7,212 bases of DNA from Saprospiraceae bacterium (GTDB lineage: Bacteria > Bacteroidota > Bacteroidia > Chitinophagales > Saprospiraceae), in NCBI GenBank assembly GCA_007134625.1, contig SLKL01000079.1, positions 1 through 7,212 of the forward strand. The letters are read 5' to 3'. The notes below the pieces were generated by a model, which worked only from the letters and a program-made list of their open reading frames with translations, searched no databases and was not told the origin of the DNA. This document shows positions 1 to 6,148 of the stretch, piece after piece (within the stretch, counting starts at the first letter, position 1; each line of letters starts with the position of its first letter). Position numbers and translations under genes: made by a program.

Positions 1-46
1 TAATTGGTAAAGGATCCAATTTATTCAAAAGTAAATAATTAATAAA
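1..46 (+). other. Leader before ctaD, possibly with the end of an upstream gene
   Basis: This short AT-rich stretch precedes ctaD. One frame is open from the window edge to a TAA at 36-38 and would encode a C-terminal tail ending in KSK; another frame has a TAA at 1-3. Either could be the end of the preceding gene, which in Bacteroidota oxidase clusters is usually subunit II, but 46 bases are too few to decide. No promoter consensus or Shine-Dalgarno motif is visible, so ctaD is probably co-transcribed from upstream. Confidence 0.3.
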
Positions 47-1903
47 ATGGCACAAACTCAAGTAGCTGTACAGGATGTTTCGGATCAGTTGATCGAGAAA
101 TATGGATATGATGATCATTTTCACGATCATCATCATGGAGATAAGTATCAAACTAACTTTATCTCCCACTACATTTTTAGCATGGATCATAAGATGATAG
201 GAAAGCAATTTCTTATCACGGGTATTTTCTGGGCTTTCATCGGTGGATTGATGTCTTTGATCTTCCGTCTTCAGCTTGGATTTCCCGAGGAGAATATGGC
301 TTGGTTGCAGCCGTTCCTTGGAAAATGGATAGTAGTTAATGACGCTGGAATTGGTTCTATTTCCCCGGAATTCTACTATGCTATGGTGACCATGCACGGT
401 ACAATTCTCGTCTTTTTTGTTTTGACAGCGGGATTAAGTGGAACGTTTTCTAATCTTTTGATTCCATTGCAGATTGGTGCCAGAGATATGGCATCTCCTT
501 TTCTAAATATGCTGTCCTATTGGTTCTTTTTCCTTGCAGGAGTTGTACTCTTTTTCTCATTATTTTTGAGTACAGGTGCGTTTTCAGGTGGTTGGGTGGC
601 ATATCCTCCGCTCAGTGCCTTGCCTCAGGCGGCTTCGGGTAGTGGGGCCGGTATGACACTTTGGCTGTTGAGTTTGACGCTATTTGTGGTCTCAGTGCTT
701 TTGGGTGGTATCAATTATGTGACTACTATCCTGAATATGAGAACTAAAGGTTTGAGTATGTGGAGACTGCCACTTACGATATGGGCTTTTTTAATTACAG
801 CTGTAATTGGTCTGCTTTCATTTCCTGTATTGGTGTCGGGATTTCTATTATTGTTTTTTGATAGAAGTGTTGGTACATCTTTCTACCTGAGTGAAATTTA
901 TATTGGTGGTCAGGCTCTTGATCATGTTGGGGGAAGCCCGATATTGTATCAACACCTTTTCTGGTTCCTTGGTCACCCTGAGGTATATATTATTATTTTG
1001 CCTGCCATGGGTATAGTGTCCGAAGTGCTCGCGATACATAGTCGAAAACCAATTTTTGGTTACAAAGCGATGGTGTTTTCTATTTTAGCGATTGCTTTTC
1101 TTTCATTTTTGGTATGGGCACACCATATGTTTGTATCCGGGATTAATCCATATATGGCGATGATCTTTGTATTGTTTACGCTGATTATTGCTGTTCCGTC
1201 CGCGGTGAAGGTATTTAATTGGATCGCCACCTTATATGGGGGTAGTATTCGTTTTAATTCTGCCAATCTTTTCGCAATTGGATTTGTATCTATGTTTATA
1301 TCAGGTGGTTTGACCGGTATATTCCTTGGTAACTCGGCAATTGATATCCAGCTTCACGATACTTACTTCGTTGTTGCTCACTTCCATATTGTTATGGGTG
1401 TAGCTGCATTCTTCGGTACTTTTGCAGGGGTCTATCACTGGTTTCCTAAAATGTACGGCAGGTTTATGAATGAATTTTTAGGTAAAGTACATTTTTGGTT
1501 TACGCTGATAGGTGCTTATCTGATTTTCTGGCCTATGCATTACCTGGGTATAGCTGGTGTACCAAGAAGATATTACTCTTTTGATACTTTCGAGTCTTTC
1601 TCCCATTTTAGTGGTATGAACCAATTCATTACTATCGCTGCTATCTTAGTATTTGTAGTACAATTGGTATTTGTTATTAATTTCTTCTACAGTATATGGT
1701 ACGGAAAGAAAGTGAAAGTTAAAAATCCATGGGGTGCTACTACTCTTGAGTGGACTACCCCAATCAACGCAGGTCATGGTAACTGGCCCGGTAAGATTCC
1801 TACTGTGCACAGATGGAGTTATGATTACAGTAAAGGTGACAGGGACTTCGTTTCTCAAATTGAGCCTCTGTCAGAAGAAGAGAAAAAAGCAGGAGTTCAT
1901 TAA
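47..1903 (+). CDS. ctaD: Cytochrome c oxidase subunit I (aa3 type, A1 heme-copper oxidase)
   Basis: This is the catalytic subunit of the terminal oxidase, which reduces O2 to water at a heme a3-CuB site in the inner membrane and pumps protons. The 618-residue protein has the expected pattern of about 12 membrane helices. Visible ligands are His117 in MHG and His447 (heme a), His445 (heme a3), and His310, His359 and His360 (CuB), with Tyr314 in GHPEVY as the crosslinked tyrosine. Asn136, Asp147 and Glu312 match the D channel, and Lys388 in PSAVKVF matches the K channel, so this is an A1-type pump. GVPRRY (503-508) is also present. The N-terminus carries a His/Asp-rich segment (about 22-32, DDHFHDHHHGD). 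The ATG follows an A-rich leader and the reading frame fits the family at both ends. It is the first complete gene of the oxidase operon, with ctaB 41 bases downstream. Confidence 0.98.
   Translation: MAQTQVAVQDVSDQLIEKYGYDDHFHDHHHGDKYQTNFISHYIFSMDHKMIGKQFLITGIFWAFIGGLMSLIFRLQLGFPEENMAWLQPFLGKWIVVNDAGIGSISPEFYYAMVTMHGTILVFFVLTAGLSGTFSNLLIPLQIGARDMASPFLNMLSYWFFFLAGVVLFFSLFLSTGAFSGGWVAYPPLSALPQAASGSGAGMTLWLLSLTLFVVSVLLGGINYVTTILNMRTKGLSMWRLPLTIWAFLITAVIGLLSFPVLVSGFLLLFFDRSVGTSFYLSEIYIGGQALDHVGGSPILYQHLFWFLGHPEVYIIILPAMGIVSEVLAIHSRKPIFGYKAMVFSILAIAFLSFLVWAHHMFVSGINPYMAMIFVLFTLIIAVPSAVKVFNWIATLYGGSIRFNSANLFAIGFVSMFISGGLTGIFLGNSAIDIQLHDTYFVVAHFHIVMGVAAFFGTFAGVYHWFPKMYGRFMNEFLGKVHFWFTLIGAYLIFWPMHYLGIAGVPRRYYSFDTFESFSHFSGMNQFITIAAILVFVVQLVFVINFFYSIWYGKKVKVKNPWGATTLEWTTPINAGHGNWPGKIPTVHRWSYDYSKGDRDFVSQIEPLSEEEKKAGVH
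108..133. repeat. 9-bp inverted repeat inside the start of ctaD
   Basis: ATGATGATC at 108-116 and its exact complement GATCATCAT at 125-133 flank an 8-base loop. It lies about 60 bases into the ctaD coding region, in the codons for the Asp/His-rich N-terminal tail. It could form an mRNA hairpin, but the repeated GAT and CAT codons alone may explain the symmetry. Confidence 0.35.
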
Positions 1904-1944
1904 CGAATTTTCATTCTCTAAACATTAGAATAGAATAAATTATA

Positions 1945-2859
1945 GTGAGAAAAATCAGAAAGCCAATAACTGTAGTTGAAAGTATAAGTATTAATGAGGG
2001 AAATTCCTTCATTAAAGATTTGGCTCAGTTGTTTAAGTTCAGGTTATCCTTTGTAGTTGTACTTTCGTCTGTTTTAGCTTACATGATAGCTGTACCGCAT
2101 ATAACTTTTTTGGGATTAGCTATGCTGTGGATTGGTGGCTTTGCTGTAACTGCTGCAGCTAATGCCTTGAATCAGATACTTGAGCGCGATTACGATAAGC
2201 TTATGGTAAGGACAGCAGGTCGTCCCGTTGCAGCAGGCAGAATGTCGGTTTCTTCCGCATTGATAGCTGCAGGAATGCTGTGCTTATTAGGATTAGTTAT
2301 ATTATCAGCCTTCAATCCGATTACAGGGTTTCTTGGAATGGTTGCGTTAATTAGTTATTCCTTTATTTACACGCCTTTGAAGCGTTTAACTCCATTAGCT
2401 GTTGCTGTTGGTGCATTTCCGGGAGCTTTACCGGTTATTATCGGTGTTACTGCTGCGACGGGTGAAATTACTGCTCTTGCAGCGAGCCTTTTTGCTATTC
2501 AGTTTTTGTGGCAATTTGCACACTTCTGGGCTATTGCCTGGTTAGCAGATGATGATTATAAAAAAGCAGGTTTTTATCTACTGCCTGGTCGTGAAGGAAA
2601 AAAGGATAGTAGTGTAGGTTGGAATTCCTTTCTATATTCTATACTATTGGTTCCTTTTTCATTCCTTCCTTGGGTTTTTGGACTAAGTACCCTGCTGAGT
2701 GGATTTATTGCAGCATTATTGGCTGTGTGGTATTGTTACATGGCTTATAATTTTGCAAAGGAAGCCAATGATGCATCAGCAAGAAAATTGATGTTCAGTT
2801 CTTTTGTTTATTTGCCAATGGTATTGATCGTTTTTCTAATGGATAAAATTGTATTTTAA
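1945..2859 (+). CDS. ctaB: Protoheme IX farnesyltransferase (heme O synthase), UbiA family
   Basis: This integral membrane prenyltransferase attaches a farnesyl group to heme b to make heme O, the precursor of the heme A used by the neighbouring oxidase. The 304-residue length fits CtaB/CyoE/COX10. The first Asp-rich site is seen at about 73-94, with NALNQ, then ERDYDKLM and RTAGRP. The second conserved region has YTPLKR (142-147), WQFAHFW (189-195) and an Asp cluster ADDDYKKAGF (201-210). Around nine hydrophobic segments follow the family pattern. The start is GTG: an in-frame TAA lies at 1936-1938, and the next in-frame ATG is at residue 47, inside the first helix, too late to be the start. 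It lies 41 bases after ctaD and only 6 bases before the first subunit III gene, so it is clearly within the operon. No heme A synthase gene (ctaA) is in the window. Confidence 0.96.
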   Translation: MRKIRKPITVVESISINEGNSFIKDLAQLFKFRLSFVVVLSSVLAYMIAVPHITFLGLAMLWIGGFAVTAAANALNQILERDYDKLMVRTAGRPVAAGRMSVSSALIAAGMLCLLGLVILSAFNPITGFLGMVALISYSFIYTPLKRLTPLAVAVGAFPGALPVIIGVTAATGEITALAASLFAIQFLWQFAHFWAIAWLADDDYKKAGFYLLPGREGKKDSSVGWNSFLYSILLVPFSFLPWVFGLSTLLSGFIAALLAVWYCYMAYNFAKEANDASARKLMFSSFVYLPMVLIVFLMDKIVF

Positions 2860-2865
2860 AAGAAT

Positions 2866-3435
2866 ATGACTTCAAATACAAATACACGATCAAAAGGGAT
2901 TGAGCCTGAAGTTTTTGGTTTGTGGATAGCAAATGGTAGTATCTTAATGATGTTTGCTGCTTTCACTAGTGCCTACATTGTTCGTCAGGCACAGGGGAAT
3001 TGGTTAGAGTTCAGGTTACCTGAATGGTTTTTCTGGTCCACTTTAATCATTGTGGCAAGTAGCTTTACCATTCATTTTGCATATAAGAATTTTCTCGCCA
3101 GAAATATCCAAATGTACAAGAAGCTTTATCTTGTTACATTTGTTTTGGGTGTACTTTTTGTAGTTACTCAATATCTGGGGTGGTTGGCGATGACCGACAG
3201 TGGTGTTGAATTAACAGGAAATCCTGCAGGTTCTTTCGTTTATGTTATTTCGGGGGTACACGCCTTACACGTACTTGGTGGTCTGGCAGCTCTGGCAGTA
3301 GGGGTATTAAAAATGTACCTGTTGCCCAATGGTTTTTCTCATAAGCGAAAGACAAGATTTAAGATGATGGTGCATTATTGGCACTTTGTTGATATACTTT
3401 GGATATATTTGTTACTGTTTTTTATTCTGCAGTAG
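2866..3435 (+). CDS. Cytochrome c oxidase subunit III, short paralogue
   Basis: This is a heme-copper oxidase subunit III family protein of 189 residues with five predicted membrane helices (about 18-39, 55-73, 86-109, 123-150 and 168-188). Subunit III stabilises the oxidase and its proton uptake path and binds lipid; it has no redox centre. The family signatures are HALHVLGG (132-139) and WHFVDILW (172-179). It corresponds to the five-helix form, without the first two helices of the mitochondrial protein. In the first helix, where mitochondrial subunit III has the Ser-Glu pair, this protein reads IANGS, with no acidic residue. It starts 6 bases after ctaB and is followed by a second, longer subunit III gene. 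Such tandem pairs are familiar in Bacteroidota; whether both proteins enter one complex cannot be read from sequence. The symbol ctaE is possible but is left blank because two copies exist. Confidence 0.93.
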   Translation: MTSNTNTRSKGIEPEVFGLWIANGSILMMFAAFTSAYIVRQAQGNWLEFRLPEWFFWSTLIIVASSFTIHFAYKNFLARNIQMYKKLYLVTFVLGVLFVVTQYLGWLAMTDSGVELTGNPAGSFVYVISGVHALHVLGGLAALAVGVLKMYLLPNGFSHKRKTRFKMMVHYWHFVDILWIYLLLFFILQ

Positions 3436-3490
3436 TTGGATTAAAAAGTTTACAGTGACTTGAATATAGTTGATAACAAAAAAAGAAAAA

Positions 3491-3511
3491 GTAAGTCATT
3501 ATTTGACTTGT
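3491..3511. repeat. Small inverted repeat between the two subunit III genes
   Basis: AAGTCA at 3493-3498 pairs perfectly with TGACTT at 3504-3509 around a 5-base loop, and two G-T pairs extend the stem. It lies in the only sizeable gap within the oxidase operon (102 bases, 3436-3537), which is otherwise A-rich with no clear TAnnTTTG promoter. No T-run follows, so it does not look like a terminator. It could be an operator, an mRNA processing or stability element, or chance. Confidence 0.3.
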
Positions 3512-3537
3512 GATTTTAGGACAAAAATAAATACTCG

Positions 3538-4383
3538 ATGTCTACAGAAACTATTAATCAGGATCTCGAGACCACTAAAAATAATGAGGTCTCCTGGGAT
3601 GGTGGAAGTGAGCCGTTTAAAGCCAGTTATGGTAAATTGATGATGTGGTACTTTATCATGTCGGATGCGTTTACATTTGCAGGCTTCTTGATCGCTTACG
3701 GTGCTTTAAGGTTTAGTGTGCCTACCTGGCCCGAGCCGGATTTTGTATTTCAGAGTTTTCCGGGAGGTTTGACCGGAATGCCTTTGATATTTGTTACCTT
3801 GATGACCTTCGTTCTGATTGCCAGTTCCGCCACAATGGTTAGGGCTGTTCAGGAAGGACAGCGAGAAAATAAGAAGGGAGTTGTTTTCTGGCTCTTAATG
3901 ACGATTTTAGGTGGTGCTACGTTCTTGGGATGTCAGGCTTGGGAATGGCATACCCTTATCGTTAAAGAGCATATGACTTTGAGTGAGAATCCTTTTGGAA
4001 GACATATTGAGTCTGGTACTTATCTTGCCGGGGATGGATATGATATTCAAGCAGGTGATACCTTCGAAGCCGGAGCTTATTACCTTATTCATAAAAAAGA
4101 CGGTGAGTGGAATCAGATTCCCTACAAAACAGCTGATGGTGAAATAAAACGTCAAGAATTAGGTCCTCCTGCTTTTGGTTCTTTGTTTTATTTTATTACC
4201 GGATTCCATGGTTTTCACGTTTTAAGTGGCTTGATTCTATTGTTAATTATTGCAATAAACGCCGCCAGTGGGCTCTATGTAAAACGCAAAAATGGATATG
4301 AGATGGTTGAGAAAGTAGGTCTTTATTGGCACTTTGTCGATCTGGTATGGGTTTTTGTATTTCTTGTATTTTATCTACTTTAA
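3538..4383 (+). CDS. ctaE: Cytochrome c oxidase subunit III, long paralogue with extended loop
   Basis: This is the second subunit III protein of the operon, 281 residues, inner membrane. Five helices are predicted (about 33-58, 82-104, 115-137, 214-245 and 262-281), preceded by a polar tail of about 30 residues. Family signatures are MSDAFTFAGF (41-50), where Asp replaces the Glu of the mitochondrial SEVLFF motif, TGFHGFHVLSG (221-231) and WHFVDLVW (264-271). Between helices 3 and 4 there is a hydrophilic stretch of roughly 70 residues (about 141-212), much longer than in the mitochondrial protein. It is rich in Gly, Asp and Tyr and probably forms a small periplasmic domain. This gene keeps more of the canonical subunit III residues than the short one and is the better candidate for the main ctaE. 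It is 102 bases from the upstream gene and 12 bases from ctaF. Confidence 0.95.
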   Translation: MSTETINQDLETTKNNEVSWDGGSEPFKASYGKLMMWYFIMSDAFTFAGFLIAYGALRFSVPTWPEPDFVFQSFPGGLTGMPLIFVTLMTFVLIASSATMVRAVQEGQRENKKGVVFWLLMTILGGATFLGCQAWEWHTLIVKEHMTLSENPFGRHIESGTYLAGDGYDIQAGDTFEAGAYYLIHKKDGEWNQIPYKTADGEIKRQELGPPAFGSLFYFITGFHGFHVLSGLILLLIIAINAASGLYVKRKNGYEMVEKVGLYWHFVDLVWVFVFLVFYLL

Positions 4384-4395
4384 AAATTATCTATA

Positions 4396-4803
4396 ATGGG
4401 ACATGTAAGTTATGAAGAGGCTAAAAAAACTGTTTTTAAGGGACTTGTACTTCTTGCACTAATAACTGTTGCTGAGGTAGCTATAGCCCTTTTAGGCAAG
4501 GGGTATATTATTTCCGGTTTTTATCTTCCGAAATGGTTAATTTATATTGCCATGATAGGATTGAGTATTTACAAAGCCTATTTTATTATGGGTGAGTTTA
4601 TGCACTTAAAATATGAAGTAAAAGGTCTTGTGTCTAGTATTTTGTTGCCTTTTATTTTATTGGTTTGGGCGATAGTAGCCTTTCTTTGGGATGGAGCATG
4701 GTGGGGTGAGAAAAGGTTAGAATATAAGACTGAATTTGAGATTGAAACTCAGGGTGTAATTGACGATGCCGAATTAGAAGATACTATTGAACTTCTTGAT
4801 TAG
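4396..4803 (+). CDS. ctaF: Cytochrome c oxidase subunit IV (prokaryotic type)
   Basis: This is a small accessory subunit of the bacterial oxidase, 135 residues, with three predicted membrane helices (about 14-33, 47-66 and 78-98). The most telling stretch is YKAYFIMGEFMHLKYE (59-74), typical of the prokaryotic subunit IV family, followed by the LLVWAIVAFLWDG segment that ends helix 3. An acidic tail (about 105-135, many Glu and Asp) follows. Its role in the family is to support assembly or stability of the complex rather than catalysis. It begins 12 bases after the long subunit III gene and is the last gene before a terminator-like hairpin, so it probably ends the core operon. The symbol follows general bacterial usage; the product call is surer than the symbol. 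Confidence 0.88.
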   Translation: MGHVSYEEAKKTVFKGLVLLALITVAEVAIALLGKGYIISGFYLPKWLIYIAMIGLSIYKAYFIMGEFMHLKYEVKGLVSSILLPFILLVWAIVAFLWDGAWWGEKRLEYKTEFEIETQGVIDDAELEDTIELLD

Positions 4804-4849
4804 TTTTGTATTGATTTAATTCAGGTTTGTCAAACAGCGAATATAATGT

Positions 4850-4886
4850 AAAAGGGGTAACTAATCTTTGCCCCTTTTGTTATAAT
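4850..4886 (+). terminator. Intrinsic terminator-like hairpin after ctaF
   Basis: AAAAGGGGTAA (4850-4860) pairs with TTGCCCCTTTT (4868-4878) to give an 11-bp stem with one G-T pair and a 7-base loop. The descending T-run is interrupted (TTTTGTTATAAT), so termination may be partial and the Sco-like gene 17 bases beyond the stem could receive read-through. No other good promoter for that gene was found, which makes the hairpin a possible attenuation point between the oxidase genes and the assembly genes. Confidence 0.7.
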
Positions 4887-4894
4887 AAGCGACA

Positions 4895-5548
4895 ATGTTT
4901 AGTATGAAAAAACCAAGGCTTCAATTAATTGCCGTTCTTCTTATACTGTTTATTTTTCCATTCATATCATGGTACTACCTTCGATCTGGTATGGATTATC
5001 GCATTGAAGCTATTTCTGAACTAGAAGAAATAGGAGTGTTTTCTATTGAGGGTTCTTATGACTTTAGAGATAGATACATTGACCCCTCTTTATTAGAGGG
5101 TAAACTTGTTGTGGTTGGAATCGTGCCACTCGAAGAAAATTACTTCGATTTATTTGCTTCGAGATATGTTGGATTGATTGAACAATTTGCAAGCAGAGAT
5201 GAGGTGATTTACCTTAATATTATCAATTCGTCCGCTGAACATTCCTCTCAGAAGATAGCTAACCGTTTATATGAATCCTATCCCGGTACGGTTGCGAATC
5301 ATTTAATTCTCGCTTTTGAATCGGACGAGATTGAAGGGATGAAAGATTTATGGGGTATAGAGGAGAATGAGTTAAAAGCACCTTTTAGTGATTATCTTTT
5401 CCTGGTTGGTGAAAATGGAAAGATTATTCAAGCCTATAATTATAAAGACGAAAATAGAGTTGGTCGCCTGGTAGAGCATTTATCAATGCAATTTACAGGT
5501 AGCCAAAACCGAAGAGATTATTCTGATGCCATTCGGCAGAAATTATAA
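4895..5548 (+). CDS. Membrane-anchored Sco/thioredoxin-like protein lacking all cysteines
   Basis: The 217-residue protein has an N-terminal membrane anchor (about 9-28) and a soluble, presumably periplasmic domain. The domain resembles the thioredoxin fold of Sco1/SenC copper chaperones: the strand LEGKLVVVGIVP (68-79) matches the one leading into the active site, and DYLFLVGENGKIIQAY (166-181) plus a C-terminal helix (RVGRLVEHL) match the fold's end. The position in the cluster, between subunit IV and DUF420, is where Sco genes are often found. However, the CxxxC copper site that should follow the first strand is absent (the sequence reads PLEENYFDLF), and there is not a single Cys in the protein. 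It therefore cannot use the usual Sco copper or thiol chemistry. It may be a scaffold, an assembly partner or a diverged relative. ATG codons at 4895 and 4904 are both possible starts. It lies 11 bases before the DUF420 gene. The family assignment is inferred from pattern and context, not from a search. Confidence 0.7.
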   Translation: MFSMKKPRLQLIAVLLILFIFPFISWYYLRSGMDYRIEAISELEEIGVFSIEGSYDFRDRYIDPSLLEGKLVVVGIVPLEENYFDLFASRYVGLIEQFASRDEVIYLNIINSSAEHSSQKIANRLYESYPGTVANHLILAFESDEIEGMKDLWGIEENELKAPFSDYLFLVGENGKIIQAYNYKDENRVGRLVEHLSMQFTGSQNRRDYSDAIRQKL

Positions 5549-5559
5549 AAATTTTCAAT

Positions 5560-6099
5560 ATGAGTACAGTTTCATTAGAGAACAAGAAACTTGAGAAGAA
5601 GCTAAATATTCTAGCTATAATAGTTTCTGTTGTTATTCTTGCAGTAGTGATCTGGATGAGAGATATCCAAATTGATTTAGGAATTGATTTTTCATTTCTA
5701 CCACCTTTGCATTCTGGCATGAATGCTTTGACAGCAGTTGTTTTATTGTTTGCTGTTTCATATATTCGGAAAGGCAATGTGACTGCTCATAAAAACGCTA
5801 TTTACGTAGCGATCGGCTTATCCGTACTCTTTCTTGTTTCTTATGTGCTATACCACATTACTACTCCGGTAACTTACTACGAAGGTCAGGGATTTGTCAG
5901 ATATGTGTATTTCTTTTTTCTGATATCACATGTTGTGCTGGCAGCAGTTATTCTGCCTTTTATTTTATTTACTTTCAATCGTGCTTTTACCGGACAATTT
6001 GAGCGACATAAAAAAATGGCTAAATGGGTTTTTCCTATATGGTTATACGTGGCGATTACCGGTCCTATTTGCTATTTGATGTTATTGCCTTATTATTGA
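5560..6099 (+). CDS. DUF420 membrane protein, CtaM-like oxidase maturation factor
   Basis: This 179-residue integral membrane protein has five predicted helices (about 16-33, 50-69, 79-98, 115-138 and 154-175). It fits DUF420 in length, helix count and key residues: PPLHSGMNA (48-56), TAHKNAI (75-81), YHITTPVTYY (98-107), ISHVVLAAV (122-130) and GQFERHKKMAKW (145-156). Five His residues (51, 77, 99, 124, 150) sit at or near helix ends, a layout that could bind heme or metal. In Firmicutes the DUF420 protein CtaM (YozB) is needed for activity of aa3-type oxidases, so an assembly role for the oxidase upstream is likely. The exact step is not established here. It follows the Sco-like gene by 11 bases and is almost certainly co-transcribed with it. 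Confidence 0.88.
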   Translation: MSTVSLENKKLEKKLNILAIIVSVVILAVVIWMRDIQIDLGIDFSFLPPLHSGMNALTAVVLLFAVSYIRKGNVTAHKNAIYVAIGLSVLFLVSYVLYHITTPVTYYEGQGFVRYVYFFFLISHVVLAAVILPFILFTFNRAFTGQFERHKKMAKWVFPIWLYVAITGPICYLMLLPYY

Positions 6100-6114
6100 T
6101 TAAGTCAACTTTCG

Positions 6115-6122
6115 TATATTTG
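6115..6122 (+). promoter_or_regulatory. Bacteroidota -7 promoter element (TATATTTG)
   Basis: TATATTTG matches the TAnnTTTG -7 consensus of the Bacteroidota primary sigma factor exactly. The -33 TTTG/TTG is weak: a TTG at 6096-6098 is only 16 bases upstream, closer than the usual 19-21. Transcription would begin near 6128, after the ATG at 6125 and before the ATG at 6149, which favours the latter start for the CPMC protein. Confidence 0.55.
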
Positions 6123-6148
6123 CAATGTTGTTTATTAAAAATAACATT

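Noticed and set aside
848..1266. Minus-strand open frames of 63 and 68 codons within ctaD
   Set aside because: They are antisense to a strongly conserved gene, have no recognisable domain, and look like chance open frames.
1646..1928. A 70-codon minus-strand frame and a 64-codon plus-strand frame at the end of ctaD
   Set aside because: Both overlap the conserved ctaD frame, and neither has a plausible leader or protein pattern.
3522..3529. CAAAAATA, a TAnnTTTG match on the minus strand
   Set aside because: It would drive antisense transcription into the short subunit III gene, has no -33 partner, and lies in A-rich DNA where chance matches are common.
3907..4155. 82-codon minus-strand frame inside the long subunit III gene
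   Set aside because: It lies wholly opposite the insert-coding region of a real gene and has no family features.
4825..4835. Short palindrome GTTTG-T-CAAAC after ctaF
   Set aside because: It is too short and too close-set to be a hairpin, does not match an FNR/CRP site, and is expected by chance in AT-rich spacers.
4881..4886. TATAAT just before the Sco-like gene
   Set aside because: This is the enterobacterial -10 box; the Bacteroidota primary sigma factor uses TAnnTTTG, and the match falls in the AT-rich tail of the terminator.
5493..5777. 94-codon minus-strand frame across the Sco-like/DUF420 junction
   Set aside because: It spans the junction of two genes that are clearly real on the plus strand, and its translation resembles no known protein.
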